DNA from: Ferranicluibacter rubi
GTDB taxonomy: Bacteria; Pseudomonadota; Alphaproteobacteria; Rhizobiales; Rhizobiaceae
Assembly: GCF_011603255.1 (NCBI RefSeq)
Contig: NZ_JAANCM010000008.1
Coordinates: 62,001 to 126,000, forward strand
Direction of reading: 5' to 3'
Length of the DNA: 64,000 bases
The translations under genes were made by a program, and so were the position numbers. Positions within the stretch are counted from its first letter, which is position 1. Each line of letters opens with the position of its first letter. The notes under the pieces were generated by a model. The model had not been told where the DNA came from and searched no databases. It worked only from the letters and a program-made list of their open reading frames with translations. Shown here one piece after another: positions 17,749 to 26,111 of this stretch.

Positions 17749-18606
17749 TCAAAGCTGCTGGAAGTGCGAGCGAACGAAACTTGCGACCGTGCGCACCGCA
17801 GCGCGGGCGCCGTGTGGCACGAGCAGCGCGATCTCCAGCGGTTTCAGGAGCGGCAGGTCGTCATCCTGCGCGTTCAGACGGCGATGTCTCGATGCGACCA
17901 CGGAGGCCGGCAAAGCGGTCACGGCTGCGCCCGCATCGAGCGCGGCCTGTATCGACGGCAGATGCGACGACGTCCATGCCGCACGCCACGGAATGCCGGC
18001 TTCCGTGAGCGCGTGCACGATATGCGGTCGTGCACGACAATCCTTCTCGGGAAACAGAGCGAGGGGCAAGGGGCGCTGGTGTTGCGTTTCTCCCTCCGCA
18101 GGCCCGCACCAAATGAGTTGCTCCCGGCGCAGCAACTCGCCGACAACGGAATCCGGAGCGCGCGTGATGATGGCGAGGTTGATCGTGCCATGCTCGACCA
18201 TCGATTCCAGCGAGCGAGAAAAATCGCACTGGATCTCGACCTGGATGCGCGGGTTGGCCCGAGAAAACTCCTCGATCAAGGGCTTTCCGAACAGCTCGAT
18301 ATAATCGTCCGGCATTCCGAGCCGCACATATCCGCGCATCGAACCGGGATCGAGCGCCGCCAAAGCCTCGTCCTCGATGGCGATGATGCGACGGGCATAG
18401 CCGATCAGGATTTCCCCGGTTTCCGTCAGGTGTACACCGCGTCTGGTCCGGTCGAACAGCTTCCTGCCGATCTGACTTTCAAAGCGGGCAATCAGCAGGC
18501 TCACCGCGGCCTGAGATTTGCCGATCCGCAAGCCGGCCGCGGTAAAGCCCCCGGCGTCGGCCACGGCCACGAAGGTCGCAAGCGCATCTGTATCGAAGTG
18601 CTGCAT
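17749..18606 (-). CDS. LysR-family transcriptional regulator
   Basis: The protein has 285 residues. The N-terminal winged helix (about 5-62) reads ALATFVAVADAGGFTAAGLR, then KSQAAVSLLIARFESQIGRK and LFDRTRRGVHLTETGE, textbook LysR. The C-terminal effector domain follows. It is convergent with the aminotransferase gene (64 bases apart) and may control the TRAP-aminotransferase operon, though LysR genes are usually divergent from their targets. The other neighbour, an SDR, runs in the same direction 280 bases upstream. Confidence 0.88.
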   Translation of the reverse strand: MQHFDTDALATFVAVADAGGFTAAGLRIGKSQAAVSLLIARFESQIGRKLFDRTRRGVHLTETGEILIGYARRIIAIEDEALAALDPGSMRGYVRLGMPDDYIELFGKPLIEEFSRANPRIQVEIQCDFSRSLESMVEHGTINLAIITRAPDSVVGELLRREQLIWCGPAEGETQHQRPLPLALFPEKDCRARPHIVHALTEAGIPWRAAWTSSHLPSIQAALDAGAAVTALPASVVASRHRRLNAQDDDLPLLKPLEIALLVPHGARAAVRTVASFVRSHFQQL

Positions 18607-18885
18607 GGAAGCCCGGATCTCGCTTCAGGAGGGCGCGCTACCCAACCAACCGAAATTTCAGGGCCGAGTAAACGCAACCCTATCGATCCTCGCCGCCGTT
18701 ATCCTTGTCAATATCGTAATCGCGGAAACCCTAAGCTCTTTGCACGTTTGCTTGGACAGCAGGGGCTCATCGCAGGCCTCAAGAGTCAGCTTACCATGCG
18801 CTCCGGATGATGACGTTCGCGGAACTGCACCGCATGCCCGGTTGCGCCAAGGCCGCCGATATGTTTGCCCCCGTTACGCGTCGGC

Positions 18886-19692
18886 TCACACCCGGCGGGG
18901 GAAGGCCTCGGCATCCGGGGCGTTGGCCCAGCTCTGCAGGGTTTGCCCTCCGTCGATCAACCAATCGACCCCGGTGACGTGACGCGCATCGTCGGAGGCG
19001 AGGAAGGCAATCGTGGCGGCCACGTCTTCCGGCTGGCCGATGCGACGCAAGGGAATGCGATCGGAAAACCGACGGATGCCGGCCTCATAGGCGGCATCGT
19101 CGCCGGCGGGGACGCCGAGCCGCGTCTCGATCACGCCGGGGCAAATCGCGTTGACACGGATCCCATAGGGTGCGGCATCCAGCGCGGCGACGCGGGTGAG
19201 GCCGACGATCGCATGCTTGGTCGACGCGTAGCCGGCGCCTCCGGCCAGCACGTCCCAGCCGGCCATGGATGAGCCCATGTTCACCACCGCGCCCTGAATC
19301 TTGGCCTCGATCATGACGGCGAGCGTTGCGCGCAGCACGTAGAAAATGCCGTTGAGATTGATGCCGACGATGCGGTGCCAGTCCTCGATCGCAAGCGCGT
19401 GGATGGGCGCGACCTTGCCCGAGATGCCTGCATTGTTGAACAGCACGTCGATGCGGCCGAAATGTGCGGCCACATCGCCCACCATCGCTGCTGCCGATGC
19501 AGGGTCACCCACATCGACGGCAAATGCCTTTGCTCTCTCACCGAACGCTGCGGCCAGCGCCTGGGCCTTGTCGAGGTCGATGTCGGCAACGGCCACGCGT
19601 GCGCCCTCGGCCATGAAACGGCGCACGGCGGCACTCCCGATGGCACCGGCAGCTCCGGTGACCAGCACGACCTTGTCTGCAAACCGCATCAT
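18886..19692 (-). CDS. Short-chain dehydrogenase/reductase (SDR)
   Basis: The protein has 268 residues from the ATG at 19692, which has AGGAG 6 bases upstream; the frame is open beyond. Classical SDR features: the cofactor motif VTGAAGAIG (about 10-18), VADIDLDKA with an Asp suggesting NAD+, NNAGISG, and a catalytic triad of Ser in NMGSSMAG plus Tyr and Lys in YASTKHA. The end, GVDWLIDGGQTLQSW, is also typical. It follows the epimerase gene on the same strand with 19 bases between them, so they form one operon controlled by the promoter near 20700. The substrate is probably a polyol, sugar or hydroxy acid. Confidence 0.88.
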   Translation of the reverse strand: MMRFADKVVLVTGAAGAIGSAAVRRFMAEGARVAVADIDLDKAQALAAAFGERAKAFAVDVGDPASAAAMVGDVAAHFGRIDVLFNNAGISGKVAPIHALAIEDWHRIVGINLNGIFYVLRATLAVMIEAKIQGAVVNMGSSMAGWDVLAGGAGYASTKHAIVGLTRVAALDAAPYGIRVNAICPGVIETRLGVPAGDDAAYEAGIRRFSDRIPLRRIGQPEDVAATIAFLASDDARHVTGVDWLIDGGQTLQSWANAPDAEAFPRRV

Positions 19693-19711
19693 TGCCACTC
19701 CTCTTGCGCGT

Positions 19712-20566
19712 TCAGTTCTCGAATACCGGATAATCCCGCCATGAATGGCGCGGCGCAAAACCAAGCTGCAACTGCGCGGCGGATGTGTCGATCAGCGCGG
19801 CAGAGCCATCGATCGGCTTGCGGATCGGCGTGCCCGGATAGGCTCTTTCGATGAGATCCGCGCTGGGGCAATCCATATAGCTGTCGGCGGCGCTGATGAA
19901 CAAACGCGCGTGCCCGGTCACCGGCCGCTCCACGGCCGCCACGAAGGCCGCGGCGGCATCCCGCGCATCGAGATAGGCCCATAGATCGCGGGCGGCATCG
20001 GCGTGTAAACGGCGCGGACCGATGGCCGCGTGGAACGTCTCCGGCGTCTGGATCCACGGCATGCGCAGGCTGACGGCCGAGAAGGCGCCGCGTCGAACCA
20101 TTGACTCGACCAGCTCCTCGCCGAGCCATTTTGTTGTCGCATAGACGTCCTGCGCACCGATCGGATGTGCTTCGTTGATCGGCAGGTAAACCGGCACGAC
20201 CGGCGTCTCGAAAAAGGGAAATCCCAGCACGCTGAAGGATGAGGCATAGACGAACCGCCGAACATCACAAAGGCGTGCAGCCTCGACAGCGGCATACATC
20301 GCCGCCATGTTGATGCGGAACACGTCGGCCGCCGCCCGGCCTGTCGGGCGGGGAATGGCGGCGATATGGACAAGGGCATCCATGCCCTTGGCCAGTTGCG
20401 CCACCACCGCAAGCTCGCCAGCCTCGCCCGTGACATGAGACCAGCATGCACCTTCCGGTGGCGCGCTGACGTCGAGGCCGGTGACGGCATGGCCGCCTTC
20501 CATGAGGTTCGACGCGACATGACGACCGAGCAAGCCGCTCGAACCGGTCACCAGAATGCGGCTCAT
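19712..20566 (-). CDS. NAD-dependent epimerase/dehydratase family protein
   Basis: An extended SDR of 284 residues with the Rossmann motif VTGSSGLLGRH (about 6-16), LDVS after the second strand, VHIAAIPRP, the catalytic YATTKWLGEEL (Tyr/Lys pair) and a short C-terminal substrate domain. Sugar-nucleotide epimerases, uronate dehydrogenases and related oxidoreductases share this design, and the substrate is not fixed by sequence. It is the first gene of a minus-strand operon with the SDR. Its promoter carries the 13-base motif shared with the cysteine-hydrolase and nucleoside-transporter promoters. Confidence 0.82.
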   Translation of the reverse strand: MSRILVTGSSGLLGRHVASNLMEGGHAVTGLDVSAPPEGACWSHVTGEAGELAVVAQLAKGMDALVHIAAIPRPTGRAAADVFRINMAAMYAAVEAARLCDVRRFVYASSFSVLGFPFFETPVVPVYLPINEAHPIGAQDVYATTKWLGEELVESMVRRGAFSAVSLRMPWIQTPETFHAAIGPRRLHADAARDLWAYLDARDAAAAFVAAVERPVTGHARLFISAADSYMDCPSADLIERAYPGTPIRKPIDGSAALIDTSAAQLQLGFAPRHSWRDYPVFEN

Positions 20567-20667
20567 CGGGCAATCCCTCGGTTATCAAAACCGAAGGCAG
20601 GCCCAGGCTCACGAGGCTGCGAACAGGATTTCATGGAAACGCCGGCTCCTGGCTAGGGTCAATATCG

Positions 20668-20710
20668 TTGATGGTCAAACGATTAGGTCTCATCATACTG
20701 AGGATGTCAA
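20668..20710 (-). promoter_or_regulatory. Promoter of the epimerase-SDR operon with operator-like motif
   Basis: On the minus strand: TTGACA (20710-20705), 17 bases, CCTAAT (20687-20682), then two bases and TTTGACCATCAAC (20680-20668). The last element contains the small palindrome TTGA-N3-TCAA and sits just downstream of the -10 box, where a repressor would block transcription. Nearly the same element occurs at 20839 and 24853. Confidence 0.6.
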
Positions 20711-20811
20711 GGTCGGTTTGTAGCACCGTTCCCTGTGAAAATTCTAGAGATAGCGGAACTCCGGATCGCCCGCCATCCGATGAAATAGCCGAGCAGGCTC
20801 TGATAAACCGC

Positions 20812-20851
20812 TTGACTTCATCGGCCTTCGATTGCTTGTTTGATCATCAAT
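20812..20851 (+). promoter_or_regulatory. Promoter region of the cysteine hydrolase-MarR-enamidase operon with operator-like motif
   Basis: A -35-like TTGACT is at 20812-20817, and TTTGATCATCAAT at 20839-20851 is the plus-strand version of the motif at 20668 and 24853. The -10 box is weak and overlaps the motif. An ATG at 20850 lies inside the motif and has no ribosome site, which favours the start at 20895. Confidence 0.5.
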
Positions 20852-20894
20852 GAGTTTTACCATTGCCGATCCCCCCGCAACCCTGGAGACGCCC

Positions 20895-21536
20895 ATGTCG
20901 CTCGACGTCTTTTCTGCACATCTCGAACAGCAGGATATCCGCTTGGATGGCAAGCGTAGTGCGCTGATCGTCATCGACATGATAAACGAGTTCTGCAAGC
21001 CGGGCGGCAAGATGGTGCTGCCCGGTTATGAGTCTCTGGTCGGGCCGCAACTGTCGCTGGTAGAGGCTGCCCGCGCGGCCGGAGCGCCGGTCATCTGGGT
21101 TCACGATGCGCACCGCCCGGGAATGCGGCATGAACGCGAATGGGCAAAGCGCACGCCGCATGGACTCGAAAACACCTGGGCGACCGAGATCATCGAGGAT
21201 CTGGGGGCCCGACCTGATGACATCCACGTCACCAAGCGTCGATATTCCGCCTTCTTCCAGACGGATCTCGACCTGACGCTGAAGGATATGCAGCTCGACC
21301 AGCTGGTCATCTGCGGGGTCGTTACCAATATCTGCGTCCGGTCGACCGTGCATGACGCTTTCTTCAACGGATACGAGGTGGTCGTGCCGGCGGATGCCTG
21401 TGCTGCGACCGGACCGCGTGAACAGGAAAGCTCGCTCTACGACATCGCCACGCATTTCGGCATCGTTTCGGATACGCAGTCCGTCGTTGCTGCCTTCAGC
21501 AAGGGCGCCACGCTCACCAATATGATTGCGGCCTGA
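20895..21536 (+). CDS. Cysteine hydrolase, isochorismatase family (RutB/nicotinamidase-like)
   Basis: The protein has 213 residues from the ATG at 20895 (GGAG about 8 bases upstream); the frame opens 15 codons earlier without a ribosome site. The catalytic triad of the family is visible: Asp28 (VIDMINEF), Lys114 (VTKRRYSAF) and Cys147 (GVVTNICVRST) with the preceding cis-peptide. The family hydrolyses amide or ureido bonds; RutB, biuret hydrolase, nicotinamidase and maleamate amidase are all members. The pattern is nearest to ureidoacrylate hydrolase-like proteins, but assignment is open. It is in one run with a MarR gene and an enamidase gene. Confidence 0.85.
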   Translation: MSLDVFSAHLEQQDIRLDGKRSALIVIDMINEFCKPGGKMVLPGYESLVGPQLSLVEAARAAGAPVIWVHDAHRPGMRHEREWAKRTPHGLENTWATEIIEDLGARPDDIHVTKRRYSAFFQTDLDLTLKDMQLDQLVICGVVTNICVRSTVHDAFFNGYEVVVPADACAATGPREQESSLYDIATHFGIVSDTQSVVAAFSKGATLTNMIAA

Positions 21537-21594
21537 CCACGCAGGAGGCGATGGCGACAGGACAGCGCGATTGCCCCCAAGACCTGCCTATCGA

Positions 21595-22152
21595 ATGGAA
21601 GACCTTTTGAAGACGATCGATCCCATCTCTCCTGATCTCTCATCGCCGGACCAGAGCGACCAGCCCGCGGCCATCGAGCTTCCCGAACTGGGCCATGATG
21701 AAATCCAGGCCTATTACGCCCGTACGGGATACTCGCTGGAGCATCACGCGGCGCACTTGCTGCGGCGTGCGCACCAGCGGGCGACGGCCTGCTTTCAGGC
21801 GGTCATGCCCGGAGACGACCTGACGCCGACGCAGCTCGCTGCTCTGGCAACGCTTCTGAAACACGGCGCACTCTCCCAGAACCATCTTGGCCGCATGACG
21901 CAGATGGATCCATCCACGATCAGCCTGGTCGTCAAGGCGCTGATGAAGCGCGGACTGATCGCGCGCAAACGCTCGGATACCGACCAGCGCATGACGATGA
22001 TTACGCTGACCAATGCCGGCGTACACTACACCTTGCCCCTGCTCGACCGCTCCATGCAGGTGGCGCGCCGGCTGCTGTCACCGCTCTCGCCCGGCGAGCA
22101 GGCAACGCTGCTCGATCTCCTGAACAGGGTTGGCGAGCCGGAAGCGGACTGA
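21595..22152 (+). CDS. MarR-family transcriptional regulator
   Basis: The protein has 185 residues if started at the ATG at 21595; the frame can be opened from a TTG at 21526, and neither start has a good ribosome site. A winged helix follows the usual dimer helix: LTPTQLAALATLLKHGALSQ, then LGRMTQMDPSTISLVVKALM and the wing KRSDTDQRMTMITLT with the conserved DxRxxxIxLT pattern. It lies between two catabolic enzymes and is the only regulator gene between 19 and 33 kb. That makes it the best candidate to bind the shared TTTGACCATCAAC-type sites or the palindrome at 24669. Confidence 0.87.
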   Translation: MEDLLKTIDPISPDLSSPDQSDQPAAIELPELGHDEIQAYYARTGYSLEHHAAHLLRRAHQRATACFQAVMPGDDLTPTQLAALATLLKHGALSQNHLGRMTQMDPSTISLVVKALMKRGLIARKRSDTDQRMTMITLTNAGVHYTLPLLDRSMQVARRLLSPLSPGEQATLLDLLNRVGEPEAD

Positions 22153-22224
22153 CGACAGCCGATCTGCGCGCCGTGGACGCCGTAATGCCAAATTCTTATT
22201 GCCAAGCCCTGAGGAAATCCGACG

Positions 22225-23406
22225 ATGCAGCCATCCTTCGACCGCCTTCTCATCCGGAACCTCGGGCTGGTGCTCACCGGCGATATCGCAGCGCCGATCG
22301 CAGATGCCGACGCCATTCTCGTCGAAGGCGGGCGGATTTCGGAGATCGGCCGCGCCTCCTCCATGGCGCTCCCGGACGATATCACGGTGATCGATGCCAA
22401 GGGCTCCGCCATCATGCCCGGCATGATCGACAATCATTCGCATCCTGTCATGGGTGACTGGACGCCGCGGCAGAACCAGCTTGGCTGGATCGACTCCACT
22501 CTGCATGGCGGTGTGACGACGCTGGTCTCGGCCGGCGAGGTGCATGTGCCCGGCCGTCCGAGGGACGTGGTCGGCGTCAAGGCGCTCGCCATCACGGCCC
22601 AGCGCGCCTTCAGCGCGTTTTCCCCGACGGGCATGAAGGTGCTCGCCGGCGCCCTGATTCTCGAGCACGGGCTGACTGAAGCGGACTTCGTCGAACTCGC
22701 GGCTGCCGGCGTCACGCTGGTCGGCGAGGTCGGCCTTGGGTCCGTCAAGGATGGCGCCACTGGCCGGCAGATGGTCGCCTGGGCACGGCAGAACGGCATG
22801 ACCTCCATGACCCATGTGGGCGGCCATTCCATTCCCGGCTCGTCGCGCATCGGGGCGGAGACGGTGCTGGAAGTCGATGCCGATGTCGCCGCGCATCTAA
22901 ATGGTGGCCCGACGTCTCTGCCGGAAGCCGAGCTGCGTCTCATCTGCGAGACGAGCACCCGCGGGCTCGAGATCGTCCACAACGGCAATATGCGCGCCGG
23001 TCTCTTCGTGCTCGATACCGTGCGGGATGTCGGGGCGCTTGACCGCCTGGTGCTCGGCACCGACGGCCCGGCCGGCTCCGGCGTCCAGCCGCTCGGCATG
23101 TTGCGGCTCGTGACCATGCTGGCGTCTCTCGGCAATCTCGCGCCGGAAATCGCGATCTGCCTCGCCACGGGCAATGTCGCGCGCCTGCGCGGCTTGACGG
23201 ACCGTGGACGGATTGCGGTGGGTCTTGCAGCCGATCTCGTCTTCATCGATCAGGCCATGGGCGGTGCGGGCGACGGTGTTCTCGACAGCATGACGCTCGG
23301 CAACATGCCGGGTATCGGCATGATCCTGGTCGATGGCGTCCCCCGCATCACCCGCAGCCGCAACACGCCGCCATCCATTCTCGTGCCGGAGCTTCTGGTC
23401 GGCTGA
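22225..23406 (+). CDS. Enamidase-type amidohydrolase
   Basis: A TIM-barrel amidohydrolase of 393 residues with a small beta domain at both ends. Metal-site residues: His71 and His73 (MIDNHSHPV), Glu167 (GEVGLG) as a possible bridging ligand, His196/His200 (THVGGHS), His251 (IVHNGN) and Asp279 (LGTDGPAG). The pattern fits the enamidase group, whose type member in Eubacterium barkeri opens tetrahydro-6-oxonicotinate to 2-formylglutarate. Whether this enzyme has that substrate is unknown, but ring-opening of a cyclic enamide or imide fits the neighbouring amide hydrolase. It ends at a strong bidirectional terminator. Confidence 0.8.
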   Translation: MQPSFDRLLIRNLGLVLTGDIAAPIADADAILVEGGRISEIGRASSMALPDDITVIDAKGSAIMPGMIDNHSHPVMGDWTPRQNQLGWIDSTLHGGVTTLVSAGEVHVPGRPRDVVGVKALAITAQRAFSAFSPTGMKVLAGALILEHGLTEADFVELAAAGVTLVGEVGLGSVKDGATGRQMVAWARQNGMTSMTHVGGHSIPGSSRIGAETVLEVDADVAAHLNGGPTSLPEAELRLICETSTRGLEIVHNGNMRAGLFVLDTVRDVGALDRLVLGTDGPAGSGVQPLGMLRLVTMLASLGNLAPEIAICLATGNVARLRGLTDRGRIAVGLAADLVFIDQAMGGAGDGVLDSMTLGNMPGIGMILVDGVPRITRSRNTPPSILVPELLVG

Positions 23407-23414
23407 AAGTATTG

Positions 23415-23462
23415 CGACATGCAAAGGCCGCGCTCCTGACGGGGCGCGGCCTTTGCATGTCG
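23415..23462. terminator. Bidirectional terminator between enamidase and DUF1185 genes
   Basis: A perfect 19-base stem (arms 23415-23433 and 23444-23462, including AAAGGCCGCGC and its complement) closes a 10-base loop. It lies 9 bases after the enamidase stop and 15 bases before the end of the convergent gene. AAAGG at one foot and CCTTT at the other allow it to work in both directions. Confidence 0.85.
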
Positions 23463-23476
23463 GTCATACCGAAGGT

Positions 23477-24073
23477 TCAGACCATGCCGTCCTTGCCGAT
23501 GATCTTGTCCACCGTCAGGCCGCCGACGCGCGGGTGCGGCCGGCCGCTGTCGGTGACGGCGATCGCCACGGCGATCTCGTCGGCGCGGGGAGCATCGGGC
23601 AAGCGGACCTCCATGCCATCGAAATGGCTGCGCACCCGTGCGGCATCCTTGTGGCCGAGCGGGATATCGAAGTTTGCACCGGGCGCACCACGTTTCTTGG
23701 AGGAGGGGATGAGGGCAGCGCCGCCGCCCAGAACGGCGCGGAACGGTGCACCAAGCTCCGGGTGGATCAGGGCCGCTGCATGTTCCAGCTCACCATCCTC
23801 CCCGACGAGCACAGCCTTGCCGAAGCTTTCGATCTGCGACCCCTCGATCCCCAAAGCCGCCACAGCCCGCTCCGGCAGAATCTGCCCCAGCACCCGGCCG
23901 ACGGCTTCGAGGGCTGAGAGATCCTCGACATAGCGACCGGCGAAGGGATTGCGGATGACGGCGACGGAGGCCGCGCGCCTTGTGGGTTTTTCGAGCTTTC
24001 GCCCGCCCTCGACCAACGTCTCTTCAACCACGGTGATGATGCGGCGCAGTCCGATGGTGTCGTTCGCGCTCAT
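23477..24073 (-). CDS. 'Amino acid synthesis' family protein (DUF1185), copy 1
   Basis: The 198-residue protein has the whole-family pattern RNPFAGRYVEDLSALEAVG, GKAVLVGEDGELEHAAALIHPELG, IPSSKKRGAPGANFDIPLGH and HFDGMEVRLPDAPRADEI. The family is named 'amino acid synthesis' in domain databases, but no firm activity is established to my knowledge. Its conserved His, Lys and acidic residues suggest an enzyme. The start overlaps the stop of its paralogue by 4 bases, so they are translated together and perhaps form a heteromer. Confidence 0.85.
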   Translation of the reverse strand: MSANDTIGLRRIITVVEETLVEGGRKLEKPTRRAASVAVIRNPFAGRYVEDLSALEAVGRVLGQILPERAVAALGIEGSQIESFGKAVLVGEDGELEHAAALIHPELGAPFRAVLGGGAALIPSSKKRGAPGANFDIPLGHKDAARVRSHFDGMEVRLPDAPRADEIAVAIAVTDSGRPHPRVGGLTVDKIIGKDGMV

Positions 24074-24654
24074 CGCAGGCCATCCTCGCCCTTGATTTCA
24101 CTCGCCTTCAGGCCGCCCACGCGCGCATGGACGCGCGGACCGGTGGTCATCGCGAGGGCGAGCACCATCTCGTTTGCGCGCGGTGCGTCGCCGATGCCCA
24201 CTTCGACCGCATCGAAATGGCTGCGGACGTAGGATGCGTTGATATGGGTGATCGGGACATCGAGGCGTGTGCCAGGCCCGCCGACCTTCTTGGTCGAGGG
24301 AACGATGGCCCGGGCATCGCCCAGCAGTTCGCGCATGGAATAGCCGCCCGGATTATGCCAAAGGGCTGCATGTTCCAGCTCTCCGGCCGATCCGACGATC
24401 GCGCCCTTGCCGTAGCCTTCGACGACTGCGGGATCGCCGCCGAGCGCATCGATGAGGCGGCGCGCCATCTCCAGGCCCAGCGGCTTCAGGTCATCCATGA
24501 AAAACGAGATGTCCTCGACATAGGCGCCGGCAAACGGGTTCTCGATGACCGCGAGAACGGAGGCGCGCCGGAGAGGCGTGCCCACGACTGGGCCTCCCTC
24601 ATGGAAGATCTCATCCACGGAAACGACGAATTTGCGTACGACCACGTCTGCCAT
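24070..24654 (-). CDS. 'Amino acid synthesis' family protein (DUF1185), copy 2
   Basis: The protein has 194 residues from the ATG at 24654 (GGAGAGG upstream; the frame extends 4 codons). It is a paralogue of the next gene and shares ENPFAGAYVEDISFFMDDL, GKGAIVGSAGELEHAALWHN, STKKVGGPGTRLDVPITH and SHFDAVEVGIGDAPRANE. Keeping both copies in a coupled pair argues for distinct, cooperating subunits. The operon has its own promoter with a palindromic operator (24669-24710) and is convergent with the enamidase gene and divergent from the nucleoside transporter, tying it to the same metabolic theme. Confidence 0.85.
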   Translation of the reverse strand: MADVVVRKFVVSVDEIFHEGGPVVGTPLRRASVLAVIENPFAGAYVEDISFFMDDLKPLGLEMARRLIDALGGDPAVVEGYGKGAIVGSAGELEHAALWHNPGGYSMRELLGDARAIVPSTKKVGGPGTRLDVPITHINASYVRSHFDAVEVGIGDAPRANEMVLALAMTTGPRVHARVGGLKASEIKGEDGLR

Positions 24655-24668
24655 GTACCTCTCCATAT

Positions 24669-24710
24669 TTGTTAGAGTAGTAACAATCCATCACGCCCAT
24701 GCGTTGTCAA
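24669..24710 (-). promoter_or_regulatory. Promoter of the DUF1185 pair with MarR-like palindrome
   Basis: Minus strand: TTGACA (24710-24705), 17 bases, ATTGTT (24687-24682), overlapped by TTGTTA-N6-TAACAA (24669-24686, perfect 6-base arms). The shape and size suit a MarR-type dimer. This palindrome differs from the TTTGACCATCAAC motif at the other three-promoter set. Confidence 0.6.
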
Positions 24711-24820
24711 GGGAGGTCGGGTAGAAACCCGATCGCATGCGCCTTGTGATGTTGCGGAGCGATGCAATTCAACGATTCTGACTTGCAATGCAGCAAGATG
24801 AAAAAAGCGTCAGAAAGCGA

Positions 24821-24866
24821 TTGACAAGATTTGGAAGTCGACACAGTATTCGTATGACCATCAACT
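24821..24866 (+). promoter_or_regulatory. Promoter of the nucleoside ABC operon with operator-like motif
   Basis: TTGACA (24821-24826), 17 bases, CAGTAT (24844-24849), then three bases and TATGACCATCAAC (24853-24865). The layout matches the epimerase promoter at 20668-20710 almost base for base, with the motif just after the -10 box. Confidence 0.65.
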
Positions 24867-24928
24867 AATGTGGCATCAAGACCGGGTGATGGATCTGCCG
24901 AGAAGGCTACCAGAGGGAAAGAACCAAA

Positions 24929-25930
24929 ATGAAGATTTTTGCCCGCTTCTTAGCGGCCGGCGTCGTGCTGGCTGCATCCGCCCTTCCGTCGGTCGCTGCC
25001 GAGAAGGTGCATATCGCTGCGATCTCCGGCTATTTCGCGCAAGGGTTCGGCATTTCCATCGTCAACGGCCTGAACAAGGCCAAGGACGATTTCGGCATCG
25101 ACCTCAAGCTTGTCGATACCGGCAACCGGGCGCTCGATTATGAGGAGCAGTTCGCCAACCTCGCAAAGAGCGGCCAGTACGACCTGATCTTCGTCATGGG
25201 CTGGGAACTGGTGGATGCCCTGCAGAAGGTCGGCGCGCAATATCCCAACCAGCGCTTCGTCTTCATCGACGGCGTGCTCGACGCGAAGACGATGGTCTAC
25301 GCGAATTTTGCCGAAGAGCAGGGCTCGTTCATCGCTGGAGCACTCGCAGGGCTGGTCGAGGACATGGGGCCTGAATTCGACAAGATCGGCGACGGCAAGG
25401 CGATCGGCTTCGTCGGCGGCCGCGACATTCCCGTCATCCGCAACTTTCTGGGCGGTTACGAGCAGGGCGCGAAATATGCAGCGCCAGACGTGAAGGTGAA
25501 CTCGGTCTTCGCCGGTACCTTCGACGATCCGGCAAAGGGCAGCGAACTGGCCATGGCACTCTACGGGCAGGGTGCAGACATCGTCTACAACGTCGCGGGA
25601 CCGACGGGCGAGGGCGTGATGCAGGCGAGTGCCGCCGCCGACAAATATTCGCTCGGCGTCGATATCGATATGTGCTCCAGTGCACCCGGCAACGTGCTGG
25701 CCAGCATGCTGAAGCGCGGCGACGTCGCCGTCTACGCCATCATCAAGGACGAGGTGGAGGGCCGCAAGGTTACGCCGGGAACGCGCACCTTCGATCTCGC
25801 CTCCGGCGGCGTCGAGGTGAAGGTCTGCGACGATGTCGCGGCGAAGCTCCCCGCCGCGATCAAGGACAAGCTGGAGACCATCCGCATGGATGTCATCGCC
25901 GGCAAGATCCAGATCGCCCGCGCGAAGTAA
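24929..25930 (+). CDS. BMP-family (PnrA-like) nucleoside-binding lipoprotein/periplasmic protein
   Basis: The protein has 333 residues with a signal peptide (about 1-23, ending SVAA; no lipobox Cys is obvious). It has the BMP/Med fold pattern: ISGYFAQGFGISIVNGLNKA, DLIFVMGWELVDAL, FIDGVLDAKTMVYANFAEEQ, GFVGGRDIPVIRNFLGGYEQ, VYNVAGPTGEGVMQAS and YAIIKDEVEGR. BMP proteins bind purine or pyrimidine nucleosides for ABC importers. It heads an operon with one ATPase, two permeases and two nucleoside hydrolases, which supports a ribonucleoside-like ligand. A 181-base gap with no gene separates it from the ATPase. Confidence 0.9.
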   Translation: MKIFARFLAAGVVLAASALPSVAAEKVHIAAISGYFAQGFGISIVNGLNKAKDDFGIDLKLVDTGNRALDYEEQFANLAKSGQYDLIFVMGWELVDALQKVGAQYPNQRFVFIDGVLDAKTMVYANFAEEQGSFIAGALAGLVEDMGPEFDKIGDGKAIGFVGGRDIPVIRNFLGGYEQGAKYAAPDVKVNSVFAGTFDDPAKGSELAMALYGQGADIVYNVAGPTGEGVMQASAAADKYSLGVDIDMCSSAPGNVLASMLKRGDVAVYAIIKDEVEGRKVTPGTRTFDLASGGVEVKVCDDVAAKLPAAIKDKLETIRMDVIAGKIQIARAK

Positions 25931-26111
25931 GACGGTCCGGCGTGGGTGCGGACGAACTCCTCCGTCCACGCTGCCGTTCACGACGGTAAGGGCGACGCAA
26001 TCTCGCGTCGTCTGCTCGGCGAAGGCGTGTTGACGGCTGTCAACGCTAGCCGTCCGGCTGTCGTTCTTCGATGAAATCCTCGTATCTTCTTCTCCTGCCT
26101 CGGTATGCCTC

